From: Streptomyces sp. BK208
GTDB lineage: Bacteria; Actinomycetota; Actinomycetes; Streptomycetales; Streptomycetaceae
Direction of reading: 5' to 3'
Length of the DNA: 64,000 nucleotides
Assembly (NCBI RefSeq): GCF_004364245.1
Contig: NZ_SOAV01000014.1
Coordinates: forward strand, 186,001-250,000
Positions 1-8,335 of the stretch are shown here, in pieces; positions within the stretch are counted from its first letter, which is position 1, and each line of letters starts with the position of its first letter. Below the pieces are notes generated by a model, which did no database searches, was not told the origin of the DNA, and saw nothing but the letters and a program-made list of their open reading frames with translations. The translations under genes were made by a program, and so were the position numbers.

Positions 1-1269
1 CAGGCCGATGGCCCAGTGGTAGCCGTCCGTCGGCAGTCCCTTGTGGGCGTCGCCGCTGGTGGTGTAGGCGAGATACATCCAGATGCCGAGGAAGTAGGCC
101 ACTTCGCACGCCTGCCAGATCAGGAAGTCCCGCCACTTGGGCCGGGCCAGGGCGGCGAGCGGCACCAGCCAGAGCACGTACTGCGGTGAGTAGACCTTGT
201 TGGTGAGGATGAACGCCGCGACGATCAGGAAGGCGAGCTGCGCGAGCCGCGGCCGCCGCGGAGCGGCCAGCGTCAGCGCCGCGACGGCGCCGCAGCTCAG
301 CAGCATCAGAAGCGTGGCGAGGGTGTTGACGGTCTCGGTGCTGAGGGGGTTGTCGGAGTTCTGGGCCAGGATCAGCCAAAGGGACCCGAAGTCCACGCCC
401 CTCTCCTGGCTGAACGTGTAGAACTTCGACCAGCCGTCGAAGGCGAAGAGCATCACCGGCAGATTCACGACGAGCCAGGCGACGACCGCGCCTCCCAGTG
501 CCGTTCCGAACGCCCGCCACTTGCCCGCACGCCAGCACAGGACGAGAAGGGGGCCGAGGATCAAGAAGGGGTAGAGCTTGGCGGCCGTGGCCAGGCCCAG
601 CAGCACGCCGAAGGCCAGCGGGCGCTCCCGGGACCACATCAGGAGGGCGGCTGCCGTCAGGGCGACCGCCAGCAGGTCCCAGTTGACGGTGGCAGTCAGC
701 GCGAAGGCGGGCGCCAAGGCGACCAGCAGACCGTCCCAGGGGCGCCGGGTGTGCGTACGGGCCACGCAGACGGCGATGACGACCGCACAAACCATGAGCA
801 TCCCGGCATTGACCATCCAGTACCACTGCTCCTGGTCCTGGATGGTGCCGCTGCCCGGCGTGAGCCAGGACGCGACCTCCATGAACAGGCCGGTCAGCAC
901 GGGGTACTCCAGGTACTCCATGTCGCCGGGGAGCTTGTCGAAGTACGGCACGAGCCCGTCGACGAATCCGCGTCCCTGGTAGAGGTGCGGGATGTCCGAG
1001 TAGCACGCGTGCGTGTACTGGGAGCTGGCGCCGAAGAACCAGGCACCGTTGTAACACGGGGCCTTCTGGACCAGTCCGAGGACGAACATGCCGATCGCCA
1101 CGAGTGCGATCACCCGCACGGGGGTCCACCAGGACGTACCCAGCAGGGCACGCCGACCCACCGGGCCGCCGATCAGCTCGCTGCCGGCCGCGGCGACCGT
1201 GTCCTCCCTGGTCGGCCGCACCGGGTCCGGCTCGTGCACGCTCGCTGGCGTCGATTCTGCACTGGGCAT
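1..1269 (-). CDS. Integral membrane glycosyltransferase, GT87/DUF2029-like (3' end cut by window)
   Basis: Translating the minus strand from the ATG at 1269 gives 423 uninterrupted codons to the window edge, beginning MPSAESTPASVHEPD, so the C-terminus is missing. About ten hydrophobic membrane segments follow a soluble N-terminus of roughly 55 residues. The loop after the first membrane segment is rich in aromatic and acidic residues (around HACYSDIPHLY and MEYLEYPVLTG), and later AAKLYPFL and NKVYSPQY occur. This pattern fits polyprenyl-phosphate-mannose-dependent GT87 enzymes, which add mannose outside the membrane; the substrate is inferred from the family only. An in-frame ATG three codons upstream (1278) is possible, but GGCAGGA is better spaced for 1269. 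It lies downstream of the penicillin-binding protein on the same strand, with two parS-like sites between them. Confidence 0.8.
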   Translation of the reverse strand, partial: MPSAESTPASVHEPDPVRPTREDTVAAAGSELIGGPVGRRALLGTSWWTPVRVIALVAIGMFVLGLVQKAPCYNGAWFFGASSQYTHACYSDIPHLYQGRGFVDGLVPYFDKLPGDMEYLEYPVLTGLFMEVASWLTPGSGTIQDQEQWYWMVNAGMLMVCAVVIAVCVARTHTRRPWDGLLVALAPAFALTATVNWDLLAVALTAAALLMWSRERPLAFGVLLGLATAAKLYPFLILGPLLVLCWRAGKWRAFGTALGGAVVAWLVVNLPVMLFAFDGWSKFYTFSQERGVDFGSLWLILAQNSDNPLSTETVNTLATLLMLLSCGAVAALTLAAPRRPRLAQLAFLIVAAFILTNKVYSPQYVLWLVPLAALARPKWRDFLIWQACEVAYFLGIWMYLAYTTSGDAHKGLPTDGYHWAIGL

Positions 1270-1341
1270 GGGGCACATCCTGCCGTACGCACCTGGGGAC
1301 AGGGCGGGGCCGCCGCACCCTCATGGATGCGGCGGCCCCTG

Positions 1342-1355
1342 TTTTCACGTGAAAC
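1342..1355. promoter_or_regulatory. Degenerate parS site (one mismatch)
   Basis: TTTTCACGTGAAAC differs from the perfect site by the first base only. Its centre is 22 bp from the perfect site at 1364-1377, which makes a pair in the gap between two minus-strand genes. Confidence 0.7.
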
Positions 1356-1363
1356 TTGCGGGT

Positions 1364-1377
1364 GTTTCACGTGAAAC
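1364..1377. promoter_or_regulatory. parS site, ParB binding
   Basis: Perfect GTTTCACGTGAAAC. The match extends outward to a 22-bp perfect palindrome (1360-1381). The site lies between the end of the penicillin-binding protein gene and the start of the GT87 gene. ParB bound here helps build the origin segregation complex. Confidence 0.93.
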
Positions 1378-1399
1378 ACCCCTGCTTGCGGCGGTGCGG

Positions 1400-4099
1400 C
1401 TATCCGTTCGCGCCCCAGATGCTGTTTCCGCGACTGGTTCCGCTGTCGCCCTCTTCCCCTGTCTCACTGGTTGTGGGTGAAGGTGATCCGCTGCCCTCCG
1501 AGCCGCCTGGGCCGTTGCCCCCGTTGCCGTTGCCGGCGTTGTCGCCGTCGTCGCAGTTCCACTCGAAGACCCCGCACGTATTGGTCGGCGTGGAAGGCGA
1601 GGGAGCGGTCTGCGTGTCGCTGGGCGACGGGGTCGGCGACGGGCTGGTCTCTTCGGTCTCGGAGGCCGAGGGGGAGGGGGAGGGCGTGGGAGTCGGCGAC
1701 GGGGTGTCGTTGATGACCTCACCGATGGGCTCCGGCTTCGGGAACTTCTCCGCCTTCATGCCCTTCATCGCGTCCGACATGTAGTCCTGCCAGATCGTGG
1801 ACGGGAAGGAGGCGCCGTGGATCTTGTCCTCACCACCCGTTCCGTACATCTCCAGGAACGTGCGGTTCTTGATGGTCTCGTCGTCCGGGTACCGATACAT
1901 GCTGATCGCGGTCGACAGCTGCGGGGTGTAACCGACGAACCAGGCGGACTTGTTGCCGTCCGTGGTACCGGTCTTGCCCGCCACCTCTCGGCCGGGCAGC
2001 TGGGCGTTGGTGCCCGTTCCCTTCTCGACGACGGTCTTCAGGACGTCCGTGACGTTGTCGGCGACCTTCGCGGTGAAGGCCTGCTTCTCCTCGACCTTGT
2101 GCGTGTAGACCGTGCCGTCCTTGTTGGTCACCTTCGTGACGGAGTACGGCTCACGCTGCTTGCCGCTGTCCGCGAAGGTGGCGTACGCGCCCGCCATGCG
2201 GATGGCACTCGGGTCGGAGACACCGATGGAGAAGGACGGGTAACCGGACCCCGCCAGGCTGTCCTCCAGGAGACCCGCGTCGACGGCGGCCTCCTTCACC
2301 TTGTCCAGACCGACATCCATGCCGAGCTGCACGAAGGCGGAGTTCACCGACTCCCGCATCGCCTCACGGAGGTCGATCTTGTAGTCCGGCGGGGAACCGA
2401 CGTTGTCCTTGCCGTCATTCTCCTGACGCCACTGCTCGCCCTTCTCGTTCTGCCAGATCGATCCGTCATAGTTGTTGATCTTGAGGTTGTTCTTGCCGCT
2501 GTAGAGGCTCTTCGGCGAGACGACGGTGCGCTCGTCCTGGGCCTGGACCTCACCGAGGTCCGGGTCCCGCACACCCCACTTCATCGCCGCCGCGAGCACG
2601 AACGGCTTGAACGTCGAACCGACCTGGGCGCCGGTGACATCGGCGTTGTTGGTGAAGTGCTTGGTGGCGTCCTCACCGCCGTAGATGGCCTTGATCGCCC
2701 CGGTCTTGGTGTCGATGGACGCCCCGCCGAACTGGACGTGCGTGTCCTTCTCGGGACGCTTCTTGGGGTCGATCTTGTCCTTGTAGACCTTCTGCACCGA
2801 CTTCTCGAGCTCGTCGACCTTCTTCTTGTCGAAGGTCGTGTAGATCGAGTAGCCGCCCTTCTCCAGCTGCTGCTCCGACACCTCGCCGCTCTTGAGCACG
2901 GAGGCCTTGGCGAGCCTGACGAGGTAGCCGATCTGGCCGCCCAGCTTGGCGTTCGACTGCGGGTTCTGCGTGCTGGGGAGTTCGGTGTACTTGGCCCGTT
3001 CCGTCTGGCTCAGATGCCCGTACTCCACCATCTTGTCGAGGGTGTCCTGCATCTGGGAGTGGGCCCGCTTCTGGTTGGCCTGAGGCGTGGCCCCCACCGG
3101 GTCGATCGAGACCGAACCCGCCGGGTCGAAGTAGGTGGCGCCCTTGAGCATCGCCGAGAGGAAGGCGCACTGCCCCGGGTTGAGGTCGACGGCGTCGACG
3201 TTGAAGTACGCGCGTGCGGCGGCCTGGATGCCGTAGGCGCCGCGGCCGTAGTAGGCGGAGTTCAGGTAGCCCGCGAGGATCTTGTCCTTCGGCTCCTCGG
3301 CCCCGACCTTGATCGAGACGAAGATCTCCTTGACCTTGCGGGAGACCGTCTGCGACTGGTCGTTCAGCATCGCGTTCTTCACGTACTGCTGGGTGATGGT
3401 GGACCCACCCTGGGTCTCACCTCCCTTGGCCATGTTGAACACGGCGCGGGCGATGCCCTTGGGGTCGATGCCGCTGTCCGAGTAGAACGTCTTGTTCTCC
3501 TGGGAGATGACGGCGTAACGCATCTCCTTGGGGATCTGCGAGAGGTTGACGTTCTGGCGGTTGCGGTCACCGCCGGTGGCCACCATCTGGGTGTTGTCGG
3601 CCCAGTAGTAGACGTTGTTCTGCGCGACGGCGGAATCGTCGACGACGGGGACGCTCACCATGGCGTACGCGAGGCCCGCGGCGCCGACCAGGCAACCGAA
3701 GAACGCGATGCACAGTCCGGAAACGAGCCTCCAGGAGGGCACCCAGCGGTGCCACCCGTCCTTGCCGTGGCGCGGGTAGTCGATCATCCGCTTCTTGCCG
3801 GGCGCGGCCGCCCGGCCCCGCCCCGGCCCCGCCGCGCCTCCGGGGGCCCCTCGCCGGCCACCGCGGCCCGGTTCGGCCGCTCTACGACGGCTGCCCCCGC
3901 TGCGCTGTGCCGCGCGCCTGGCCTCGGCGCGGCTGCCGTACGGACGCTCCTCGTCCTGCGCACCGTAGGAGGCGGACGGAGACTCTGTGGCGCCTCGCGG
4001 TGCCGCACGGCGGCCGGAGGACGAACCGGACTGACCGCGTCGGGCCGCGGCACGTCCGCCTCCCTGCGGCGGCGGCGGTTTGCGACGGTGCTCGCTCAT
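1400..4099 (-). CDS. Bifunctional class A penicillin-binding protein (transglycosylase/transpeptidase)
   Basis: This 899-residue protein polymerises and cross-links peptidoglycan outside the membrane. Order: a basic, Arg/Gly-rich cytoplasmic tail (1-120), one membrane anchor (about 126-150), a GT51 glycosyltransferase domain with the catalytic ENKTFY motif near 201 and GGSTITQQ near 231, then a transpeptidase domain with STFK (about 495-498), SVN (584-586) and KTGTT (709-713). All catalytic motifs are present, so it should be active. The C-terminus is Pro/Ser/Thr-rich and ends in a Gly/Asn-rich stretch containing two cysteines (CGVFEWNC). The ATG at 4099 is chosen over an in-frame start 32 codons upstream because GAGGAG lies 10 bases before it and the homologous-looking basic tail starts there (MSEHRRKPPPP). 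Confidence 0.93.
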   Translation of the reverse strand: MSEHRRKPPPPQGGGRAAARRGQSGSSSGRRAAPRGATESPSASYGAQDEERPYGSRAEARRAAQRSGGSRRRAAEPGRGGRRGAPGGAAGPGRGRAAAPGKKRMIDYPRHGKDGWHRWVPSWRLVSGLCIAFFGCLVGAAGLAYAMVSVPVVDDSAVAQNNVYYWADNTQMVATGGDRNRQNVNLSQIPKEMRYAVISQENKTFYSDSGIDPKGIARAVFNMAKGGETQGGSTITQQYVKNAMLNDQSQTVSRKVKEIFVSIKVGAEEPKDKILAGYLNSAYYGRGAYGIQAAARAYFNVDAVDLNPGQCAFLSAMLKGATYFDPAGSVSIDPVGATPQANQKRAHSQMQDTLDKMVEYGHLSQTERAKYTELPSTQNPQSNAKLGGQIGYLVRLAKASVLKSGEVSEQQLEKGGYSIYTTFDKKKVDELEKSVQKVYKDKIDPKKRPEKDTHVQFGGASIDTKTGAIKAIYGGEDATKHFTNNADVTGAQVGSTFKPFVLAAAMKWGVRDPDLGEVQAQDERTVVSPKSLYSGKNNLKINNYDGSIWQNEKGEQWRQENDGKDNVGSPPDYKIDLREAMRESVNSAFVQLGMDVGLDKVKEAAVDAGLLEDSLAGSGYPSFSIGVSDPSAIRMAGAYATFADSGKQREPYSVTKVTNKDGTVYTHKVEEKQAFTAKVADNVTDVLKTVVEKGTGTNAQLPGREVAGKTGTTDGNKSAWFVGYTPQLSTAISMYRYPDDETIKNRTFLEMYGTGGEDKIHGASFPSTIWQDYMSDAMKGMKAEKFPKPEPIGEVINDTPSPTPTPSPSPSASETEETSPSPTPSPSDTQTAPSPSTPTNTCGVFEWNCDDGDNAGNGNGGNGPGGSEGSGSPSPTTSETGEEGDSGTSRGNSIWGANG

Positions 4100-4368
4100 C
4101 GAACGACTACTCCTCGGGCAGGCGCACCTTTGCGCGCCTGGTAAAGGCGGCTGGTTTCCGGTCCCCCCGAAGTACGGATGCGGCCCCTTCCGCATTCACC
4201 CGTACTGCACCGGGGACAGGGACGCTCCCAGACGTCACTCGGTTCCCGGTGGTTCGCATGGCGCACACACTACGCACCGTCAAAACCCCCGAGGCCCGAA
4301 GTTCACCTCAAATCAGGCAACTTGCTCGCGATGAATCCCTGATGTGATCCCGTTCACCAGTTCACCTC

Positions 4369-4397
4369 TTGTCGCACGCCGAAGCTCGTTCTATCGT
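4369..4397 (+). promoter_or_regulatory. Predicted promoter of the PadR gene
   Basis: A -35-like TTGTCG (4369-4374) and a -10-like TATCGT (4392-4397) are separated by 17 bases. The PadR operator starts one base after the -10 element. The rest of the 4100-4451 gap shows nothing else that I can name. Confidence 0.55.
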
Positions 4398-4424
4398 GCT
4401 GATGTATCGACTCGATACATCAGC
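4398..4424. promoter_or_regulatory. PadR-type operator palindrome
   Basis: A perfect 27-bp inverted repeat with a single central base. Its half-site is TGATGTATCGA, so it carries the ATGT...ACAT core known for PadR-family operators. It covers the expected transcription start of the padR-like gene 28 bases downstream, which predicts autorepression. Confidence 0.75.
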
Positions 4425-4451
4425 GCGGCATAAGGGCGAGAGGAGGCGACG

Positions 4452-5129
4452 ATGAGCCGGAGATCCGGCATCCTCGAGTTCGCCGTACTCGGCCTGCTCC
4501 GCGAGTCCCCGATGCACGGCTACGAGCTGCGTAAACGGCTCAACACGTCACTGGGAGTGTTCCGGGCGTTCAGCTACGGGACGCTCTACCCCTGCCTCAA
4601 GACGCTGGTCACCAACGGCTGGTTGATCGAGGAGCCCGGGAACGTCGACGAGGCCGCCGCGTCCCTCACAGGACGCCGCGCCAAGATCGTCTACCGGCTG
4701 ACGGCCGACGGTAAGGAACATTTCGAGCAGCTCCTCTCCCAGACGGGCCCGGACGCGTACGACGACGAGACCTTCGCCGCTCGGTTCGCGTTCTTCGGGC
4801 AGACGTCGCGTGACGTACGCATGCGCGTGCTCGAGGGCCGGCGCAGCCGGCTGGAGGAGCGCCTGGAGAAGATGCGAGCCTCCCTGGCCCGCACCCGGGA
4901 GCGTCTCGACGACTACACGCTTGAGCTCCAGCGCCACGGAATGGAGTCCGTGGAGCGCGAAGTGCGCTGGCTGAACGAGCTCATCGAGAGTGAGCGGGCG
5001 GGACGGGACCTGAGGGGTTCCGCCGCCGAGGGGACCGCTCAACAGGACACGACATCTGGAGCGACGGGCGGCCTGCCCCGGCTGGGAGACGACTCCCGGC
5101 CGGATACGCCCGGCGACACCGCCACGTGA
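4452..5129 (+). CDS. PadR-family transcriptional regulator
   Basis: A 225-residue protein with an N-terminal winged-helix domain (about residues 7-95: FAVLGLLRESPMHGYELRKRL, typical of PadR) and a C-terminal helical dimerisation region (about 110-185) rich in Glu, Arg and Leu. The final 40 residues are acidic and look disordered. PadR proteins are ligand-responsive repressors, commonly of their own gene; the ligand here is unknown. The start is fixed by AGGAGG six bases upstream of the ATG. The inositol-phosphate synthase gene follows 44 bases later on the same strand, so the two may be co-transcribed and the synthase may share the operator's control. Confidence 0.9.
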   Translation: MSRRSGILEFAVLGLLRESPMHGYELRKRLNTSLGVFRAFSYGTLYPCLKTLVTNGWLIEEPGNVDEAAASLTGRRAKIVYRLTADGKEHFEQLLSQTGPDAYDDETFAARFAFFGQTSRDVRMRVLEGRRSRLEERLEKMRASLARTRERLDDYTLELQRHGMESVEREVRWLNELIESERAGRDLRGSAAEGTAQQDTTSGATGGLPRLGDDSRPDTPGDTAT

Positions 5130-5173
5130 GCGCCCAGTCAGGGCCTCACTCGTACACACAGGGAGCAACCGGA

Positions 5174-6256
5174 ATGGGTTCGGTTCGCGTAGCCATCGTC
5201 GGTGTGGGCAACTGCGCCGCATCGCTGGTGCAGGGCGTCGAGTACTACAAGGACGCCGACCCGGCGGCCAAGGTCCCCGGCCTGATGCACGTCCAGTTCG
5301 GCGACTACCACGTCAGCGACATCGAGTTCGTCGCCGCCTTCGACGTGGACGCCAAGAAGGTCGGTCTGGACCTGGCGGACGCCATCGGCGCCTCCGAGAA
5401 CAACACCATCAAGATCTGCGACGTGCCGAACAGCGGCGTCCAGGTCCAGCGCGGCCACACGTACGACGGTCTCGGCAAGTACTACCGCCAGACCATCGAG
5501 GAGTCCGCCGAGGCGCCGGTCGACATCGTCCAGATCCTCAAGGACAAGCAGGTCGACGTCCTCGTCTGCTACCTGCCCGTCGGTTCCGAGGACGCGGCGA
5601 AGTACTACGCCCAGTGCGCCATCGACGCCAAGGTCGCCTTCGTCAACGCCCTCCCGGTCTTCATCGCCGGCACCAAGGAGTGGGCGGACAAGTTCACCGA
5701 GGCGGGCGTCCCGATCGTCGGTGACGACATCAAGTCGCAGGTCGGCGCCACCATCACGCACCGCGTCATGGCGAAGCTGTTCGAGGACCGCGGCGTCGTC
5801 CTGGACCGCACGATGCAGCTGAACGTCGGCGGCAACATGGACTTCAAGAACATGCTCGAGCGCGAGCGCCTGGAGTCCAAGAAGATCTCCAAGACGCAGG
5901 CCGTGACCTCCCAGATCCCCGACCGCGATCTGGGTGCGGACAACGTCCACATCGGCCCGTCCGACTACGTCGCCTGGCTGGACGACCGCAAGTGGGCCTA
6001 CGTCCGCCTCGAGGGCCGCGCCTTCGGTGACGTCCCGCTGAACCTGGAGTACAAGCTCGAGGTCTGGGACTCCCCGAACTCGGCCGGTGTCATCATCGAC
6101 GCCCTGCGCGCCGCGAAGATCGCCAAGGACCGCGGCATCGGCGGCCCGATCCTGTCGGCGTCGAGCTACTTCATGAAGTCCCCGCCGGTCCAGTACTTCG
6201 ACGACGAGGCCCGCGCCAACGTCGAGAAGTTCATCGCGGGCGAGGTCGAGCGCTGA
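5174..6256 (+). CDS. ino1: Inositol-3-phosphate synthase
   Basis: A 360-residue enzyme that converts glucose 6-phosphate to 1L-myo-inositol 1-phosphate using NAD as a recycled cofactor. In actinomycetes this supplies inositol for phosphatidylinositol and mycothiol. The N-terminus carries the Rossmann motif (VAIVGVGNCAASL, about residues 5-17), and the length and later blocks (GDDIKSQVGATITHR, LNVGGNMDF, SPNSAGVIIDALR) are those of the actinobacterial synthase. I chose the ATG at 5174, preceded by GGGAG at eight bases, over an in-frame upstream codon at 5126 that overlaps the padR-like gene. A strong hairpin follows the stop codon. Confidence 0.95.
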   Translation: MGSVRVAIVGVGNCAASLVQGVEYYKDADPAAKVPGLMHVQFGDYHVSDIEFVAAFDVDAKKVGLDLADAIGASENNTIKICDVPNSGVQVQRGHTYDGLGKYYRQTIEESAEAPVDIVQILKDKQVDVLVCYLPVGSEDAAKYYAQCAIDAKVAFVNALPVFIAGTKEWADKFTEAGVPIVGDDIKSQVGATITHRVMAKLFEDRGVVLDRTMQLNVGGNMDFKNMLERERLESKKISKTQAVTSQIPDRDLGADNVHIGPSDYVAWLDDRKWAYVRLEGRAFGDVPLNLEYKLEVWDSPNSAGVIIDALRAAKIAKDRGIGGPILSASSYFMKSPPVQYFDDEARANVEKFIAGEVER

Positions 6257-6280
6257 GAAGCCGCTGACCCCGGTCTGCCG

Positions 6281-6312
6281 AGGGTCCCCGGGTCGCATGA
6301 CCCGGGGACCCT
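6281..6312 (+). terminator. Hairpin terminator after inositol-phosphate synthase
   Basis: A perfect 14-bp stem (6281-6294 with 6299-6312) closed by the loop GCAT. There is no U-run, as is common in Streptomyces. It ends 24 bases before the next start codon. Confidence 0.75.
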
Positions 6313-6335
6313 TCCCGTATGTGAGGCTGTGCCCC

Positions 6336-7613
6336 ATGGCCGTCGTCCGTGACCTGCGCGTCCTCCTGCGCCTGAAGGGGTTCCGGCGCCTGCTCGCCGT
6401 TCGCCTGCTCTCCCAGGGGGCCGACGGGGTTTACCAGGTCGCGCTCGCCACCTACGTCGTCTTCTCCCCGGAGAAGCAGACCTCGGCCGCCGCGATCGCC
6501 TCCGCGATGGCGGTCCTGCTGCTCCCGTACTCCCTGGTGGGCCCCTTCGCCGGTGTCCTCCTGGACCGCTGGCGCCGCCGCCAGGTCTTCCTGTACGGCA
6601 ATCTGCTGCGCGCCGTGCTGGCCTCGGTGACGGCGGCGCTGATGATCGCCTCCGTCCCCGACTGGCTCTTCTACGTCTCGGCGCTCTGCGTCACGGCCGT
6701 CAACCGCTTCGTTCTCGCGGGGCTCTCCGCCGCCCTGCCCCGGGTCGTCGACGCCGAGCGTCTGGTGATCGCCAACTCGCTCTCCCCGACGGCCGGCACC
6801 CTGGCCGCCACGGCCGGCGGTGGTCTCGCGTTCGTCGTCCGTCTCGTGGTCTCGGACTCCGACGCCGCCGTGGTCCTGCTCGGCGCCGGCCTCTACCTGT
6901 GCGGGGCGCTGGCGTCGCTGCGCATCGCCGTGGAACTGCTGGGCCCCGACCTGGCACTCGTACGGCCGAGGCTGAGTTCGGCGCTCACCGGCACCGCCCG
7001 GGACCTGGTGGCGGGCGTACGCCATCTCGCCGCACCGGCCCGCCGCGAAGCGGCCTGGGCGCTCGCGGGCATGACACTGATGCGGTTCTGCTACGGCGCC
7101 CTGCTGGTCATGCTGCTGATGCTGTGCCGGTACTCCCTGAGTTCGGACACGGACGAGGGTCTCGCCCTGCTGGGACTGGCGCTCGGGGTCTCCGGGGCGG
7201 GCTTCTTCGCGGCCGCGGTGGTCACGCCCTGGGCGGCGGGAGGGCTGGGCCCCGGTCGCTGGATGGCCGTCTGCGCGGCGGTCGCCACCGTGCTGGTGCC
7301 CGCCCTGGGGCTGCCGTTCGCCACGGCCCCCCTGCTCGCCGCCGCGTTCGTGCTGGGCCTGACCACACAGGGGGCGAAGATCGCCACCGACACGGTCGTG
7401 CAGTCCTCGGTCGAGGACACCTACCGCGGCCGGATCTTCTCCGTCTACGACGTGCTCTTCAACGTGGCCTTCGTCGGCGCGGCGGGGGTGGCCGCGCTCA
7501 TGCTGCCGCCGGACGGCCGGTCGGTGCCGCTGGTGGTGACGGTGTCCCTCGTCTACGGAGGGGTTGCGGCAGCTATGGCCCGGTTTGAGAGCCGGTCAGT
7601 GTCACATCAGTGA
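6336..7613 (+). CDS. MFS transporter
   Basis: A 425-residue protein with about twelve hydrophobic segments. After the second segment it has the MFS loop pattern GPFAGVLLDRWRRRQV (around residue 70). This resembles drug-efflux-type facilitators of the MFS_3 group; the substrate cannot be told from sequence. The ATG at 6336 (MAVVRDLRVLLRLKGFRRLL) is preferred to an in-frame ATG at 6297, because the latter lies inside the upstream terminator and GTGAGG precedes 6336 by nine bases. The C-terminus ends in a short charged tail. The next gene is transcribed in the same direction 106 bases downstream. Confidence 0.88.
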   Translation: MAVVRDLRVLLRLKGFRRLLAVRLLSQGADGVYQVALATYVVFSPEKQTSAAAIASAMAVLLLPYSLVGPFAGVLLDRWRRRQVFLYGNLLRAVLASVTAALMIASVPDWLFYVSALCVTAVNRFVLAGLSAALPRVVDAERLVIANSLSPTAGTLAATAGGGLAFVVRLVVSDSDAAVVLLGAGLYLCGALASLRIAVELLGPDLALVRPRLSSALTGTARDLVAGVRHLAAPARREAAWALAGMTLMRFCYGALLVMLLMLCRYSLSSDTDEGLALLGLALGVSGAGFFAAAVVTPWAAGGLGPGRWMAVCAAVATVLVPALGLPFATAPLLAAAFVLGLTTQGAKIATDTVVQSSVEDTYRGRIFSVYDVLFNVAFVGAAGVAALMLPPDGRSVPLVVTVSLVYGGVAAAMARFESRSVSHQ

Positions 7614-7719
7614 CACAGAGCCCTACCGGGCTACAGAGTTGTCAGTGCGACCCGGTAGCTTACGTGCGTCTTATCTCGCGCCATGTTCGCGACACGCACC
7701 TATTTCAGGGGGACCCCCA

Positions 7720-8238
7720 GTGACCACCCAGCCGCCGCCTCAGGGCAATCCGTTCGCGCAGAACCAGCCGCAGGCTCCGCAGCAGCCCCAGGGGCAGAAC
7801 CCCTACGCCCAGGGGCAGCAGGGGTTCCCGCAGCAGGCCGGCCAGCCCGGTCAGCCCGGTTTCCCGCAGCAGGGTGTGCCCTACGCCCCGGTCCCGCCGC
7901 AGCCGGCCCGTCGCAAGATGAGCTTCAAGACGATCAAGAACATCGTCATCGCGGTGGTCGTGGTGGGTGTGGCGGTCGGCGGTTACATCGCCAGCCGGGA
8001 CGACGCCGACCAGGCCGGCGTGGGCGACTGCCTGAAGTCCGCGTCGTCGTCGTCGGACCGCATGGAGGTCGTGGACTGCTCCGCCACGGACGCCGAGGGC
8101 AAGGTCCTGTCCAAGGTGAAGGGCCACTTCACGTCGGTGACCGCCGAGACGGAGTGCCGGAAGGTCGACGGAGCCACCGGTTTCTACGCCGAGACCGGTG
8201 ACGGCGAGGAGTTCCTGCTCTGCCTCGGTGACGTCTGA
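7720..8238 (+). CDS. LppU/SCO3897-family membrane-anchored protein
   Basis: A 172-residue protein. Residues 1-65 are a Pro/Gln/Gly-rich cytoplasmic region (repeats such as QPGQPGFPQQ), followed by one membrane segment (about 70-90, IVIAVVVVGVAVGGYIA) and a small extracellular domain of about 80 residues with four cysteines (GDCLK, VDCSA, TECRK, LLCLG) that could form two disulfides. The layout matches the conserved actinobacterial LppU/SCO3897 family, whose function is unknown. The GTG start has GGGGGA six bases upstream. It converges on pcnA, and two parS palindromes lie between their ends. Confidence 0.82.
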   Translation: MTTQPPPQGNPFAQNQPQAPQQPQGQNPYAQGQQGFPQQAGQPGQPGFPQQGVPYAPVPPQPARRKMSFKTIKNIVIAVVVVGVAVGGYIASRDDADQAGVGDCLKSASSSSDRMEVVDCSATDAEGKVLSKVKGHFTSVTAETECRKVDGATGFYAETGDGEEFLLCLGDV

Positions 8239-8275
8239 GCGGGATCATCCCCTCCGCGTTTGCCGCATGGGTCAT

Positions 8276-8289
8276 GTTTCACGTGAAAC
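8276..8289. promoter_or_regulatory. parS site inside a 28-bp perfect palindrome
   Basis: Perfect GTTTCACGTGAAAC. The symmetry extends to 8269-8296. It lies between convergent genes. Confidence 0.93.
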
Positions 8290-8297
8290 ATGACCCG

Positions 8298-8333
8298 ACG
8301 GGCGGCACGTTTCACGTGAAACGTGCCGCCCGT
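8298..8333. terminator. 36-bp perfect palindrome: parS plus bidirectional terminator-like hairpin
   Basis: A perfect 36-bp inverted repeat lies immediately before the pcnA stop and after the LppU-family gene. In RNA it can only fold as a hairpin by opening the centre. The parS 14-mer occupies 8309-8322 at its heart. It adjoins the 28-bp palindrome at 8269-8296. Confidence 0.7.
8309..8322. promoter_or_regulatory. parS site
   Basis: Perfect GTTTCACGTGAAAC, 33 bp centre-to-centre from the site at 8276-8289, embedded in the 36-bp palindrome 8298-8333. Confidence 0.93.
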
Positions 8334-8335
8334 TC

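Noticed and set aside
1817..4144. A 775-codon plus-strand frame opposite the penicillin-binding protein
   Set aside because: It is the antisense shadow of an intact enzyme with all active-site motifs.
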